64,000 nt of DNA. It comes from Eubacterium sp. Its GTDB lineage: Bacteria; Bacillota; Clostridia; Lachnospirales; Lachnospiraceae. The notes beneath the pieces are model-generated. The model worked only from the letters and a program-made list of their open reading frames with translations. It was not told where the DNA came from and made no database searches. Location: NCBI GenBank assembly GCA_017539165.1, contig JAFYHN010000027.1, positions 38,179 through 102,178 of the forward strand, in the 5' to 3' direction. The stretch's first letter is position 1. Each line of letters starts with the position of its first letter. The position numbers and the translations under genes are program-made. This document shows positions 52,522 to 62,508 of this stretch, one piece after another.

Positions 52522-53294
52522 GTGATGAGATAAAAAAACTTCAGGAAGCAATAGACGAATCAGAGTATATAGTTTTCTTCGGAGGCGCCGGTGTTTCTAC
52601 GGAAAGTGGTATTCCGGATTTCAGAAGTCAGGATGGGTTATATAATCAGAAGTATAAGTATCCGCCTGAAGAGATAGTAAGTCATAGTTTCTTTGTTAGA
52701 AACACGGAGCAGTTTTACGAGTTTTATAAGGATAAGATGCTGGCACCGGATGCAAAGCCGAATGCAGCACATTATAAGCTTGCGGAGCTTGAGCAGGCAG
52801 GAAAACTTAAGGCTGTCATAACTCAGAATATCGACGGTCTTCATCAGGCTGCCGGAAGTAAAGAAGTTTTGGAACTTCATGGTTCTGTGCTTAGGAACTA
52901 CTGTACTAAATGTGGTAAAGAATTCAGCAGTACGGAAGAAGATGTAAATGCCGGAATCAAATACATACTTGCGTCTGAGGGAATCCCCAAATGTGATAAT
53001 GTTGTGAACGGCAAAGTTTGCGGTGGTGTTGTAAGACCGGATGTAGTACTATATGAAGAAGGCCTTGATAACAATGTGATCACAAGAGCTATAAGTCATA
53101 TATCTCGTGCTGATATGCTTATAATAGGTGGGACGTCACTTGTGGTTTACCCGGCTGCAGGATTTATAAGCTATTTTAAGGGTAAACATCTGGCGGTTCT
53201 AAATATGGCTTCAACAAGCCGTGATTCGGAAGCTGATATAGTTATCAGAGAGAAGATAGGAAAAGTATTTTCACAGATATCAATAAGGAACTGA
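52518..53294 (+). CDS. cobB: NAD-dependent protein deacylase (sirtuin)
   Basis: 258 residues. NAD-binding GAGVSTESGIPDFR (23-36), TQNIDGLH (102-109), catalytic H121 in ELHGS, and the zinc ligands C129/C132 with a second Cys pair in KCDNVVNGKVC are all present. It removes acyl groups from lysines using NAD. The ATG overlaps the cdaR stop, so the two are coupled. Confidence 0.95.
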   Translation: MSDEIKKLQEAIDESEYIVFFGGAGVSTESGIPDFRSQDGLYNQKYKYPPEEIVSHSFFVRNTEQFYEFYKDKMLAPDAKPNAAHYKLAELEQAGKLKAVITQNIDGLHQAAGSKEVLELHGSVLRNYCTKCGKEFSSTEEDVNAGIKYILASEGIPKCDNVVNGKVCGGVVRPDVVLYEEGLDNNVITRAISHISRADMLIIGGTSLVVYPAAGFISYFKGKHLAVLNMASTSRDSEADIVIREKIGKVFSQISIRN

Positions 53295-53343
53295 TTCCCG
53301 AATATGGGAATGAAGATAAAAAAAATACACGGAGGACATTTAA

Positions 53344-54579
53344 ATGTTTGATTTTGAAGAGATTGTAAAAGTTGATCCTGAAGTTGCAGCTGCAATGACT
53401 GATGAGATTAATCGTCAGAACCGTAATCTTGAGCTAATAGCTTCTGAAAATATAGCTTCTAAAGCTGTTATGGCAGCTATGGGAAGCCCACTTACAAACA
53501 AGTATGCTGAGGGTTATCCTGGAAAGAGATACTATGGTGGATGTGAGTTCGTTGATGTAGTAGAAGATCTTGCTAGAGAAAGAGCTAAGGAACTCTTCGG
53601 AGCTGAGTATGCAAATGTACAGCCTCACTCTGGAGCACAGGCTAACATGGCTGTATTCTTCGCTACAATGGAGCCGGGTGATACATTTATGGGAATGAAC
53701 CTTGACCACGGCGGACATCTTACACATGGTTCACCTGTTAACATGTCAGGTAAATACTTCAATGCAGTTCCTTACGGGGTAAATGACGAGGGACGTATTG
53801 ATTATGATAACGTACTTACTATCGCTAAGGAAGCTCGTCCAAAGCTTATCGTAGCAGGTGCATCAGCATATGCAAGAGAGATAGATTTCAAGAAGATGCG
53901 TGAGATAGCTGATGAAGTAGGAGCTATCCTTATGGTAGATATGGCACATATCGCAGGACTTGTTGCTGCAGGTTATCATATGAGCCCTATCCCTTATGCA
54001 CACATCACAACTACTACAACTCATAAGACTCTTCGTGGACCTAGAGGTGGACTTATCCTCTGCAGCAATGAGATCAACGAGAAGTACAATTTCAATAAGG
54101 CTATCTTCCCTGGAATTCAGGGTGGTCCTCTTATGCATGTTATCGCTGGTAAGGCTGTATGCTTCAAGGAAGCTCTTTCACAGGATTACAAGGATTACAT
54201 GGGCAGAGTTGTAGAAAATGCTTCAACACTTGCATCAGCTCTTATTGAGAGAGGATTCGATATTGTTTCAGGTGGTACAGACAATCACCTTATGCTTGTT
54301 GACCTTAAGAGAATGGGTCTTACAGGTAAGGAGATCGAGAAGCTTCTTGACGAAGTTCATATTACGGTTAATAAGAACACAGTTCCTAACGATCCTAAGT
54401 CACCTTTTGTAACAAGTGGTATCAGAGTTGGTACTCCTGCTGTTACAACAAGAGGAGCAGTTAAGGAAGATATGTTCACTATTGCAGATGCATTTAAGGC
54501 TGCTATAATCGATAACGATAAAGCGCAGGCTGAGGCACTTGTTAAGAGTATTACAGACAAGTATCCTCTGTATCAGTAA
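53344..54579 (+). CDS. glyA: Serine hydroxymethyltransferase
   Basis: 411 residues with the PLP lysine K228 in [15 protein letters not shown]. It converts serine and tetrahydrofolate to glycine and methylene-THF. CGGAGGAC precedes the ATG. Strongly biased codon use fits high expression. Its neighbours are cobB and ftsH in the same direction. Confidence 0.97.
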   Translation: MFDFEEIVKVDPEVAAAMTDEINRQNRNLELIASENIASKAVMAAMGSPLTNKYAEGYPGKRYYGGCEFVDVVEDLARERAKELFGAEYANVQPHSGAQANMAVFFATMEPGDTFMGMNLDHGGHLTHGSPVNMSGKYFNAVPYGVNDEGRIDYDNVLTIAKEARPKLIVAGASAYAREIDFKKMREIADEVGAILMVDMAHIAGLVAAGYHMSPIPYAHITTTTTHKTLRGPRGGLILCSNEINEKYNFNKAIFPGIQGGPLMHVIAGKAVCFKEALSQDYKDYMGRVVENASTLASALIERGFDIVSGGTDNHLMLVDLKRMGLTGKEIEKLLDEVHITVNKNTVPNDPKSPFVTSGIRVGTPAVTTRGAVKEDMFTIADAFKAAIIDNDKAQAEALVKSITDKYPLYQ

Positions 54580-54606
54580 AAAATCTTAAAACAAGAAAGA
54601 CGAATA

Positions 54607-56856
54607 ATGGAAGAGAATAACAATCAAAGCAATAATGGAAACAAAGACGGTAAGGATAAAAAACCGGGCGGAATGAATTCCATGATTGGCGTAATTATGA
54701 TCGCTATTATATTGGCAATCATTTTCATGATGGCTTTCAACAATTACCGTAGTTCGGGAGAGGAAGAGATAACTTACGACCAGTTTATCCAGATGCTTGA
54801 TCAAGGCAAGGTTAAGGATGTAGAAATATTTGATAAGAAGATAAAGTTTACTCCCGATGAAGATGACAAAAAAACTGAAAATGTCACCTATTATGTTATT
54901 CGTACAGATGATTATCAACTCATAGAGAGGCTTGAGAAAGCAAATGTAAAGTTCACAGCTATAGATGAGGGTGGAAATGCCATCCTCGGCCAGGTTCTTT
55001 ACTATGTTATATTCTTTGCGGTTATGTATTTCGTAACCATGGCTCTCTTCAAGAGAATATCCGGTGGTGCCGGAGGCATAATGAACGTAGGAAAGTCAAA
55101 TGCCAAGCTGTACGATATGACAAAAAATACCGGCGTTTCATTTAAGGATGTAGCCGGAGAAGATGAGGCAAAGGAATCGCTAACAGAGATGGTAGATTTC
55201 CTGAGACAGCCTCAGAGATACCTTGATATCGGTGCGAAGCTTCCGAAGGGTGCACTTCTTGTGGGACCTCCAGGAACAGGTAAGACACTTCTTGCCAAGG
55301 CAGTTGCAGGAGAAGCAGGAGTTCCATTCTTCTCGATGTCAGGTTCGGAATTTGTAGAAATGTATGTTGGTGTTGGTGCTTCGAGAGTAAGAGACCTGTT
55401 TAAGCAGGCCACTGCAAAAGCTCCTTGTATCATATTCATCGACGAGATAGATGCTATCGGAAGAAGCCGTGACACCCGTCATATGGGTGGAGATTCTGAG
55501 CGTGAGCAGACACTTAATCAGCTTCTTTCAGAGATGGATGGTTTCGATACTTCAAAGGGTATCATAATACTTGCGGCAACTAACAGACCTGAGGTTCTTG
55601 ATAAGGCGTTGCTGAGACCGGGACGTTTCGACAGACGAGTTATCGTTGAAGAACCGGATCTCAAGGGTAGAGAAGATATTCTGAAGGTTCATGCTAAGGA
55701 AGTCAAGATGGATGAAACAGTTGATTTCCATGAGATTGCACTTGCAACAAGTGGTTCTGTCGGAGCTGATCTTGCAAATATTATCAACGAGGCTGCTCTT
55801 ACAGCTGTAAGAAAGGGCAGAGCATTTGTATCACAGGCAGATATGCTCGAATCCGTTGAGGTGGTATTCGCAGGTAAGGAGAAGAAAGATAAGGTCCTTA
55901 GTGAAAGAGATAAGAAGATAACGGCATATCATGAAATAGGACATGCACTTCTTACGGTACTTCAGAAGCATACAAATCCTATTCAAAAGATTACCATCGT
56001 TCCAAGAATGATGGGTTCACTCGGATATGTATGGCACACTCCTGATGAAGAGAAAAACCATATGACTCAGGCTGAGATGGAAGCTCATATAGTGATCTGT
56101 ATGGGAGGTAGAGCAGCAGAGGCACTTAAGTTCTCTACTGTAACTACAGGCGCGGTTCAGGATATTGAAGATGCAACCAAGTATGCCCGTACAATGGTTA
56201 CGATGTATGGTATGTCAAAGAAACTTGGCATGGTTCAGTATGAAGCTATCACAGGTGAGTATCTGGACAAGAGAAGGGTACTTCAGTGTTCAGATGACAC
56301 CCAGACAAAGATTGATGACGAAGTTCGTGAGATTATGAACAGAGCATACGAAGTAGCGTATGAAATGCTTAGTCATCATTTAGACGTTATGGATAAGCTT
56401 GCTGATTATCTGGTTGAACATGAAACTATCTCTGGTGAGCAGTTTATGACAATCTATAATGAGATTACAGGAAGTAATCTTCCGGTTAAAAGAACTTTGG
56501 ATAGCAAGGGATTTGCTATAGATACAGAGGATCTTCCAGAGATTGGTATAGTTAATCCTAGGACGGATGATTTAAAGACTAAGAAAAAGTCTAAAGTCAA
56601 GAAGGATAAGAAGGCTAAAAAGGCTGACAAGGATAAATATACAGTTTATGCAAGTCCGGAGTTTCAGGCAAGGCGTGATGAACTTCTTGAGGATATCGAA
56701 GATGAGATATCTGATGTAGAAGATAATCCGGTTATCCCTGATAATAATGATGTGACAGAAACATTAACTGATAATTCAAGTGCTGGTACAGATTCTGATA
56801 CAGGATCTACATCCGGTTCAGATGGAAGTGACAATACACTTCCATGGCAGAATTAA
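54607..56856 (+). CDS. ftsH: ATP-dependent zinc metalloprotease FtsH
   Basis: 749 residues, long for FtsH. TM1 is at about 24-44, the extracytoplasmic domain at 50-125 and TM2 at 128-147. The AAA domain has GPPGTGKT (220-227) and FIDEID (277-282), and the protease has HEIGH (442-446; most FtsH have HEAGH). The last 130 residues are a charged then Ser/Asp/Thr-rich tail, absent from typical family members. It degrades membrane and regulatory proteins. The ribosome site is weak (AAGAAAGACG). Confidence 0.96.
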   Translation: MEENNNQSNNGNKDGKDKKPGGMNSMIGVIMIAIILAIIFMMAFNNYRSSGEEEITYDQFIQMLDQGKVKDVEIFDKKIKFTPDEDDKKTENVTYYVIRTDDYQLIERLEKANVKFTAIDEGGNAILGQVLYYVIFFAVMYFVTMALFKRISGGAGGIMNVGKSNAKLYDMTKNTGVSFKDVAGEDEAKESLTEMVDFLRQPQRYLDIGAKLPKGALLVGPPGTGKTLLAKAVAGEAGVPFFSMSGSEFVEMYVGVGASRVRDLFKQATAKAPCIIFIDEIDAIGRSRDTRHMGGDSEREQTLNQLLSEMDGFDTSKGIIILAATNRPEVLDKALLRPGRFDRRVIVEEPDLKGREDILKVHAKEVKMDETVDFHEIALATSGSVGADLANIINEAALTAVRKGRAFVSQADMLESVEVVFAGKEKKDKVLSERDKKITAYHEIGHALLTVLQKHTNPIQKITIVPRMMGSLGYVWHTPDEEKNHMTQAEMEAHIVICMGGRAAEALKFSTVTTGAVQDIEDATKYARTMVTMYGMSKKLGMVQYEAITGEYLDKRRVLQCSDDTQTKIDDEVREIMNRAYEVAYEMLSHHLDVMDKLADYLVEHETISGEQFMTIYNEITGSNLPVKRTLDSKGFAIDTEDLPEIGIVNPRTDDLKTKKKSKVKKDKKAKKADKDKYTVYASPEFQARRDELLEDIEDEISDVEDNPVIPDNNDVTETLTDNSSAGTDSDTGSTSGSDGSDNTLPWQN

Positions 56857-56869
56857 ATAATGCAAATTT

Positions 56870-56916
56870 AAAAGCTGAAAGTCGAGATATAATCTCAGAC
56901 TTTCAGCTTTTTAAAA
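56870..56916. terminator. Terminator between ftsH and the HD-domain gene
   Basis: AAAAGCTGAAAGTC pairs perfectly with GACTTTCAGCTTTT (56898-56911), plus an inner GAGAT/ATCTC stem. It serves converging genes. Confidence 0.88.
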
Positions 56917-56938
56917 AGTATATATAGTAGGTAATTGG

Positions 56939-57532
56939 CTAGGATAATTCGTCCAGCGTCTTCCCATAAGAAGGTATGAATTCGTTGACGAAGTCATTTA
57001 CTTCAGGGAGTTCCTGCCTCAGTTTTTCAATAGATCTGCTGATAGTATATTTGGCAGTTGAGAATTCAGTATTACCGGACTTTTCTTCTTCTATACATTT
57101 TATGTAAGCAGATATCTTATCTGCAGCTTTTACCAGTCGGCGCATATATGTGTCATCAACAGATACATTCCCCCTGAATATCTCTTCATAAGCTGGACGG
57201 AGATCAGAAGGAAGCTTCTCGAGGAGTTTATATTCTGCTATAGCTTCAACCTGTTTATATGCCTCTCTGATATCGGGGTTGTAATACTTAACAGGAGTAG
57301 GCATGTCACCTGTTATGATTTCTGATGCATCGTGATACAGACCGATAAGAGCGGCCTTGTCTTCATTTAGATGTTTGTCATAACGGACATTTCCGATAAC
57401 GCACAGAGCATGCGCAATCATAGCTACTTCGAGACTGTGCTCGCTCAGGTTTTCAGAACGTGAATTTCTCATCAGAGCCCAACGCTCAATGTATTTCATA
57501 CGGGAAATTGTTGCGAAAAAATTATATTCCAT
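56939..57532 (-). CDS. HD-domain 5'-deoxynucleotidase, YfbR-like
   Basis: 197 residues. HD-superfamily metal ligands are visible in SEHSLEVAMIAHAL and LIGLYHDASEIITGDMPTP, and a later D in KAADKISAYIKC. It matches YfbR-type enzymes that dephosphorylate deoxynucleoside monophosphates. GGAATGCAT-type sequence precedes the ATG, a weak site. Confidence 0.9.
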   Translation of the reverse strand: MEYNFFATISRMKYIERWALMRNSRSENLSEHSLEVAMIAHALCVIGNVRYDKHLNEDKAALIGLYHDASEIITGDMPTPVKYYNPDIREAYKQVEAIAEYKLLEKLPSDLRPAYEEIFRGNVSVDDTYMRRLVKAADKISAYIKCIEEEKSGNTEFSTAKYTISRSIEKLRQELPEVNDFVNEFIPSYGKTLDELS

Positions 57533-57550
57533 ATATGCATTCCTTTTTGC

Positions 57551-57579
57551 TTGAAAAATAATAGATTATTATGTATAAT
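57551..57579 (+). promoter_or_regulatory. Promoter of tRNA-Thr
   Basis: TTGAAA (57551-57556), 17 bases, TATAAT (57574-57579), 13 bases before the tRNA. Confidence 0.75.
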
Positions 57580-57592
57580 CGAGTAGTTGTAT

Positions 57593-57665
<73 letters not shown>

Positions 57666-57670
57666 TCGAC

Positions 57671-57711
57671 TTAAGGGCAACCTTTTAGAAAGGTTGCCCT
57701 TAAATCTTTTC
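57671..57711 (+). terminator. Terminator of tRNA-Thr
   Basis: TTAAGGGCAACCTTT pairs perfectly with AAAGGTTGCCCTTAA around TAG, then ATCTTTTCTT. Confidence 0.9.
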
Positions 57712-57730
57712 TTATTCAATTGAATAGTAC

Positions 57731-58639
57731 TTATTTAATATCTATATTAACACTTCCGGCACTAGAATCAATATCAATTTTCTTACTTCCACCAACGACT
57801 TCGAATGAGCCGTGCTTTTTCTCTCCGTTAACGGTTGTTGATCCTGCAGTTACATCTGTTTTTATAGAGTAATCTGATTCTTCGCCAATAAGTGATAAGT
57901 CTACATTTCCGGCTGTATTATCAATCTTTACATTAGATATTTTACTTTCCGTTACATCTACACTACCAGCTGACAAGTCTGTATCAAGCTTTTCGAAAGT
58001 GCTGTTTTTCATGTTGAAATCACCTGCTGAGTTTGTGACTTTCACCTGGTTGCCAGTGATAGAATCTAATGATACATCTCCTGAGCTTGCATCGACAATT
58101 ATGTTACCGATATTACCATTTGAAAGTTTAGCATCTCCAGCAGAAAGGTCAAGATCGAGATCGCTGATATTCATTCCGTCGATTGTAACATCTCCAGCGG
58201 ATAAATCTAACGTGACATTTTCAAGATCTACATTTTCAGGAACTGTTATGTTGATATATCCATCGTCTTTATTAGAATCAAATACGAAACCATATGAAAA
58301 GACTACTTTAGTTTTGCCAGTGTTCATGTTAAAAGTATCGTTGTCTGTAGTGATAATAGGTGCGTTAGATGAGTAGAAATGATACTCAATCTTATATTCA
58401 TTACCATGCTTTATGTTGATATCTGCAGCTGGAATATCTATGTTGATATTTTTAAATGATTCTGGAGTTTCGGTTCCCTCATATAAATTTTCTTTTGATG
58501 TTGTTGATATTTTTTTGTTGGCGTAATCGATATTAAATGCTACGTTTCCTCCGTTAGCAATTCCGACGATTAACATTACACTTCCTAAAACAAATAATAT
58601 AATTAAGATCAATATTGCAATCTTTTTACCCTTTTTCAT
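57731..58639 (-). CDS. DUF4097 beta-repeat envelope protein
   Basis: 302 residues. One N-terminal TM anchor (about 7-28) precedes an exported beta-helix with repeated S-A-G-D/S-x-V motifs (LDLSAGDVTIDG, DASSGDVSLDS, DLSAGSVDVTE), typical of DUF4097/LiaX-like proteins. These sense or respond to envelope damage. It is the last gene of a padR-DUF1700-DUF4097 operon, starting 2 bases after the preceding stop. Confidence 0.92.
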   Translation of the reverse strand: MKKGKKIAILILIILFVLGSVMLIVGIANGGNVAFNIDYANKKISTTSKENLYEGTETPESFKNINIDIPAADINIKHGNEYKIEYHFYSSNAPIITTDNDTFNMNTGKTKVVFSYGFVFDSNKDDGYINITVPENVDLENVTLDLSAGDVTIDGMNISDLDLDLSAGDAKLSNGNIGNIIVDASSGDVSLDSITGNQVKVTNSAGDFNMKNSTFEKLDTDLSAGSVDVTESKISNVKIDNTAGNVDLSLIGEESDYSIKTDVTAGSTTVNGEKKHGSFEVVGGSKKIDIDSSAGSVNIDIK

Positions 58640-58641
58640 AA

Positions 58642-59325
58642 TTATTTAACCTCCTGATTCTGAAAATTGCTTTCAGTATTATACATGTTGTCCCACTCTT
58701 TTTCAGAACTGTAAATTGTCTGTGTAGGAACGCTTGTGTTTCCAGTTTTCTTGCGCTTGTTAGCACGGTCACGGAACATTGAGATGATCCAATTGATAAA
58801 TATCTTTGCGAGCTTGAATACAGCGTAGCAAAGCAATACTCCGACTGCAATACTGATACAAGCCATACCTAAAAGGACAAGAATCTGAGATGAAGTCTCT
58901 GCCCAGAATATGGCAGGGATTGCAACGAAGCCAGCAACAACAACTGCTACACCTGATGCAAGAAGTGCAAACAATATTGCAAATATTACAACTACGAATG
59001 TAAAAAACAATATTGCGATTGTGAGCGCTATCGGAAATGCTATTGGAGCAGCAAATATTCCGAGTATTATGTACCAGATTGCTCTTGAACTGTTTTTGGC
59101 GCCACCCTCTTTAACAGCTTTGTCCATCTGTTTATCAGTGAATTCTTCAAGTATACGAGCTGCCACATCATCGACGGTACCAACTATTGGGGTAACATCT
59201 GTGTTATCGTCGATTTCTGAGTCCATAAAGAACTCTGTGTAATATCTCATTGCATCTTCATAGTCTTCCTTAGGAAGGCGTCGGAGCTTTCTGGAAAATT
59301 CACTCATAAAAGTATTCTTATTCAT
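58642..59325 (-). CDS. DUF1700 (HAAS domain) membrane protein
   Basis: 227 residues. The N-terminal HAAS helical domain (MSEFSRKLRRLPKEDYEDAMRYYTEFF) is followed by about four membrane helices (95-190) and a basic tail. These proteins are near-universal partners of PadR regulators and probably transmit envelope signals. The ATG overlaps the padR stop by one base, so translation is coupled. Confidence 0.92.
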   Translation of the reverse strand: MNKNTFMSEFSRKLRRLPKEDYEDAMRYYTEFFMDSEIDDNTDVTPIVGTVDDVAARILEEFTDKQMDKAVKEGGAKNSSRAIWYIILGIFAAPIAFPIALTIAILFFTFVVVIFAILFALLASGVAVVVAGFVAIPAIFWAETSSQILVLLGMACISIAVGVLLCYAVFKLAKIFINWIISMFRDRANKRKKTGNTSVPTQTIYSSEKEWDNMYNTESNFQNQEVK

Positions 59326-59681
59326 TATTCTTCACCTTCCTTTTGTGTTTCCTCGCCACTGTTTTTTTCTATATTACTCGCGTTGAGCAGTTCATCAATC
59401 TTGTCTTTATATTCCAGCCATTCTGTTCTGAAGTATGCAAGCTGCTGGTTGCCTGCTTCTGTAATTCTGTAATATCTTCTGTTCCTACCTTGAAAAGGCT
59501 TGTCGTATGTTTCAAGAAACTGTTGTTTCTGAAGACGTCTCAGAACAGGATATAATGTAGATTCCGATATATCTACAAGCTCTCTAACTTTTTGCGTTAG
59601 GGTATAACCATACGAATCTTCATGAGCTACAATTCCCAGAACGCATGCGTCAAGCAGAGGAGCATTTAGCTGATATGTCAT
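59325..59681 (-). CDS. PadR-family transcriptional regulator
   Basis: 118 residues with the PadR winged helix (LLDACVLGIVAHEDSYGYTL, ESTLYPVLRRLQKQQFLETY, RNRRYYRITEAG) and a short dimerisation helix. It is expected to repress its own operon until an envelope or drug signal acts. AGAAAGGAGA precedes the ATG at 59681. First gene of the three-gene unit. Confidence 0.95.
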   Translation of the reverse strand: MTYQLNAPLLDACVLGIVAHEDSYGYTLTQKVRELVDISESTLYPVLRRLQKQQFLETYDKPFQGRNRRYYRITEAGNQQLAYFRTEWLEYKDKIDELLNASNIEKNSGEETQKEGEE

Positions 59682-59728
59682 ATATGAGTCTCCTTTCTAA
59701 ATGATTTTATAATATGTTTGCGTTTTGT

Positions 59729-59770
59729 AATACTATATGACGTATAATATTGCATCAAAATAAAAAAGTC
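59729..59770 (-). promoter_or_regulatory. padR promoter with overlapping palindrome
   Basis: On the minus strand a TTGATG, 17 bases, TAGTAT promoter is possible here. Between the boxes lies the imperfect palindrome AATACTATA-TGACG-TATAATATT (59729-59751), a plausible PadR operator. Confidence 0.4.
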
Positions 59771-59824
59771 AAGCTTTTTTTGAAATTTTTTTAAATTTTT
59801 GAGTTTGCTTTTGGAGTTGTCATA

Positions 59825-59948
59825 TTATGGATGATTTTTATAGTAAAAAATGATGTTAAAAAATATTTGTTTCGATGTTGATAGGATGGTAAATCAGATT
59901 ATAAATGAATTATAAAACAAACTACGAAATATGAAAGGAGATAAAGTA
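59825..59948 (+). repeat. Repeated leader/promoter, copy 1 of 4
   Basis: About 120 bases recurring before each tandem lipoprotein gene (also about 61150-61272, 62387-62508 and 63547-63663). They contain TTGATA (59878-59883), 16 bases, TATAAA (59900-59905), then AAAGGAGATAAAGTA and a GTG start. Copies 1, 3 and 4 are nearly identical; copy 2 is more diverged. Confidence 0.8.
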
Positions 59949-61058
59949 GTGAGAAAGAAGGTTATAGGTCTAGGGATGATTTTGGCAATGAGCGCCGCAT
60001 TGTATGGGTGTTCAGGTGATACAGCGGGGAATAAACCAACAGAACATACTACAATAGAAGAAACGACTGAAGAAGAAGCAGAAAAAGACCATATGGAAAA
60101 AACATCTGATAAGGATGAGGATGAAAAGAATTCTAAAAAAGAAGAAAAGGAATCAGATGATGAGCAAAAAGACAAGTCAGATGATAACGATAGATCAAAA
60201 TCAGATAGAGATGAAAAGATAGTCAAGACAGTAAAGACTGTTAAGAAAGTAGGTAAAAGAGACGAAGCAGAATCAGATAGTAAGGTAACTGATGAAGATA
60301 ATAAGGAAACAAAGAAGAATTCATCAACAAAAAAAGATGCATCAGTAGAATCATCTGTTTTTAGTTCTTCTGAAGTTACTAAGGCAGAAGAAAAACCTGC
60401 TGAGAATATAGCAGATAATCCAGATGTTCAGCATCAGATAAAGGTTATTACAACTGCTTCATGTATGTGGTATCAGCCAGATGATACTTCACTTAAGTAT
60501 ATGGTTACAGATTTCGACCATGATGGGCATTTTGAAATAACAGTAGGTAGTCTTAAAGAACCTGGACATCATACACATTTAGATATGTGGGAAGTGACAG
60601 AAACAAATGATGGACTTGTAGAGATTAATACACCACCTAGATTTGAAGTCGCTAAATCATATACATTGGACTTAATACAAAATGGTGGATATATTACATA
60701 TAGTAATGATTCAGAGTATGTGTATATCGCATCAAATTATGGATATGGTGATGCTGCATATGGTAATGCGGACTGTAGTAGTGAAACAGTCAACGCTTTT
60801 AAACTTGACGGTGATACTTTAAAAGTAGAGCCATTAGCCATGAAAGAGACAAAAGGTGAAACAGTGCAGTATTTTAAACCAAACGAAGATCACCTTGGAA
60901 CAGGCGATGCTATTGAAGAAGCAGACTTCATTAATTGTGCATACAATACGTACGGTGCAGATCATGAAAAGTATGAGACTCAGTTAATGTGGACTGATCT
61001 TCAGAGTGGCGATATGACTACAGAATTATTGAATAGTTATGTGGCTTTTTATGGATAA
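59949..61058 (+). CDS. Tandem lipoprotein paralogue 1
   Basis: 369 residues. Lipoprotein signal ending AALYGC, then about 110 residues of Lys/Asp/Glu/Ser low-complexity linker. The conserved C-terminal domain starts at NPDVQHQIKVITTAS, has a calcium-loop-like DFDHDGHFEITVG, and ends YETQLMWTDLQSGDMTTELL. Start is GTG at 59949 because AAAGGAGA lies 7 bases upstream; an in-frame ATG at 59931 precedes that site. Function unknown; surface exposed. Confidence 0.85.
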   Translation: MRKKVIGLGMILAMSAALYGCSGDTAGNKPTEHTTIEETTEEEAEKDHMEKTSDKDEDEKNSKKEEKESDDEQKDKSDDNDRSKSDRDEKIVKTVKTVKKVGKRDEAESDSKVTDEDNKETKKNSSTKKDASVESSVFSSSEVTKAEEKPAENIADNPDVQHQIKVITTASCMWYQPDDTSLKYMVTDFDHDGHFEITVGSLKEPGHHTHLDMWEVTETNDGLVEINTPPRFEVAKSYTLDLIQNGGYITYSNDSEYVYIASNYGYGDAAYGNADCSSETVNAFKLDGDTLKVEPLAMKETKGETVQYFKPNEDHLGTGDAIEEADFINCAYNTYGADHEKYETQLMWTDLQSGDMTTELLNSYVAFYG

Positions 61059-61084
61059 TAAACAAAGAAACCAAGAATAATAGA

Positions 61085-61126
61085 GGCTGGAATGGCAAGA
61101 ATTGCTATTCCAGCCCTTAACTTTTC
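61085..61126 (+). terminator. Terminator of lipoprotein 1
   Basis: GGCTGGAATGGCAA pairs with TTGCTATTCCAGCC (one G-T), followed by TTAACTTTTC. Confidence 0.75.
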
Positions 61127-61149
61127 ATTTCTTTTTGAGACAATATGCT

Positions 61150-61272
61150 AAAGATATATTTTTTAGTTGAAAATGATGTTAAAATATATTAGTTTGGATG
61201 TTGGAAATATGGGGAATCAGATAATAAATAATTCAATAGGACAAACTGCGAAGTATGAAAGGAGATAAAGTA
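61150..61272 (+). repeat. Repeated leader/promoter, copy 2 of 4
   Basis: Diverged copy of the leader (AAAATGATGTTAAAA, then GGATGTTGGAAATATGGGGA), ending in the same AAAGGAGATAAAGTAGTG start signal. Confidence 0.7.
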
Positions 61273-62295
61273 GTGAGAAAGAGGGTCATAGGACTTGGGA
61301 TGATTATGGCTATGAGTGCTGCATTGTATGGATGTTCAGGTGCTGCAACGGAGCATACTACAATAGAAGAAACAAATGAGGAAGAATCGGAAGAAAACGA
61401 GATGAAAGATACATCTGATGAAGAAGATTCAGATGATAATGATAGATCAAAAGCAGATAAAGGTGAAAACTCGATCAAGAAAATAAGAACAGTAAAGAAA
61501 GTCGGAAAAAAAGAAGGCGTTGAAGCTAAATCAGATAGTAAGTCAGATGAAGATTCTAACGAGGATACAACAAAAGAAACATCTACAACAAAAGAAACTT
61601 CATCAACAGAATCAACCACTAATTCTTCTGAAACAAATAAAGTAGAAGAAAAACCAGCTGAGAGTATAGCAGATAATCCTGATGTTCAGCATCAGATAAA
61701 GGTTATTACAACAGCATCAGATTTATGGTATCATCCGGATGATACTTCACTTGAATATATGGTTTCAGATCTTGATCATGATGGACATTATGAGATAATT
61801 GTAGCAGGTTTTCAGGGATCAGGTCACTATACACATATAGATATGTGGGAGGTGGCTGAAACTAATGATGGCCTTGTAGAGATTCAAACGCCTACTTTGG
61901 AAGATCCAAATGGCTCTACTCCGGATATAATACAAAATGGTGGCTATATTACATTTAGCAATGAATCCGAGTATGTATATATTGCATCAGACAGTACACA
62001 TGTTAGTCCTGATGAAGGTTATGAAGAGGTTCTTGGATTTAAACTTAACGGTAATGCACTTGAAATAGAGGTCTTAGCTCAGAAACATACAGTAGGGGAA
62101 ACTGTAGAATATTTTGATGCAAGCAATGGATTTAAAGAAGGTCAACCTATTGATGAGTCACAATTCAAGAGTTGTTCATATGATAGATATGGAGCAGATC
62201 ATGACAACTATGAGACTCAGTTTATATGGACTGATCTGCAGAGTGGTGATATGACTACTGAGCTTATGAATAGTTATGTGGCTTTTCATGGATAA
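61273..62295 (+). CDS. Tandem lipoprotein paralogue 2
   Basis: 340 residues, GTG start. Same signal peptide (GLGMIMAMSAALYGC), a shorter Asp/Glu/Ser/Thr/Lys linker, and the same C-terminal domain (NPDVQHQIKV, DLDHDGHYEIIV, YETQFIWTDLQSGDMTTELM). The central part of the domain (about 220-290) differs clearly from copy 1. Confidence 0.85.
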   Translation: MRKRVIGLGMIMAMSAALYGCSGAATEHTTIEETNEEESEENEMKDTSDEEDSDDNDRSKADKGENSIKKIRTVKKVGKKEGVEAKSDSKSDEDSNEDTTKETSTTKETSSTESTTNSSETNKVEEKPAESIADNPDVQHQIKVITTASDLWYHPDDTSLEYMVSDLDHDGHYEIIVAGFQGSGHYTHIDMWEVAETNDGLVEIQTPTLEDPNGSTPDIIQNGGYITFSNESEYVYIASDSTHVSPDEGYEEVLGFKLNGNALEIEVLAQKHTVGETVEYFDASNGFKEGQPIDESQFKSCSYDRYGADHDNYETQFIWTDLQSGDMTTELMNSYVAFHG

Positions 62296-62324
62296 ATAAC
62301 AAACTATAAATCAAGGATTATGAA

Positions 62325-62362
62325 GGCTGGAATAGCAGGAAATGCTATTCCGGTCTTTTTGT
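62325..62362 (+). terminator. Terminator of lipoprotein 2
   Basis: GGCTGGAATAGCA pairs with TGCTATTCCGGTC (one G-T), followed by TTTTTGTTTTT. It matches the terminator after copy 1. Confidence 0.8.
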
Positions 62363-62386
62363 TTTTCTACATTTTATGATGCCCTA

Positions 62387-62508
62387 TTATGGATGATTTT
62401 TGTAGTTGAAAATGATGTCAAAAAATATTTGTTTCGATGTTGATAGGATGGTAAATCGGATTATAAATGGATTAAAACAAGACTACGAATATGAAAGGAG
62501 ATAAAGTA
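62387..62508 (+). repeat. Repeated leader/promoter, copy 3 of 4
   Basis: Nearly identical to copy 1 over its whole length, from TTATGGATGATTTTTG to the GTG start. Confidence 0.8.
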
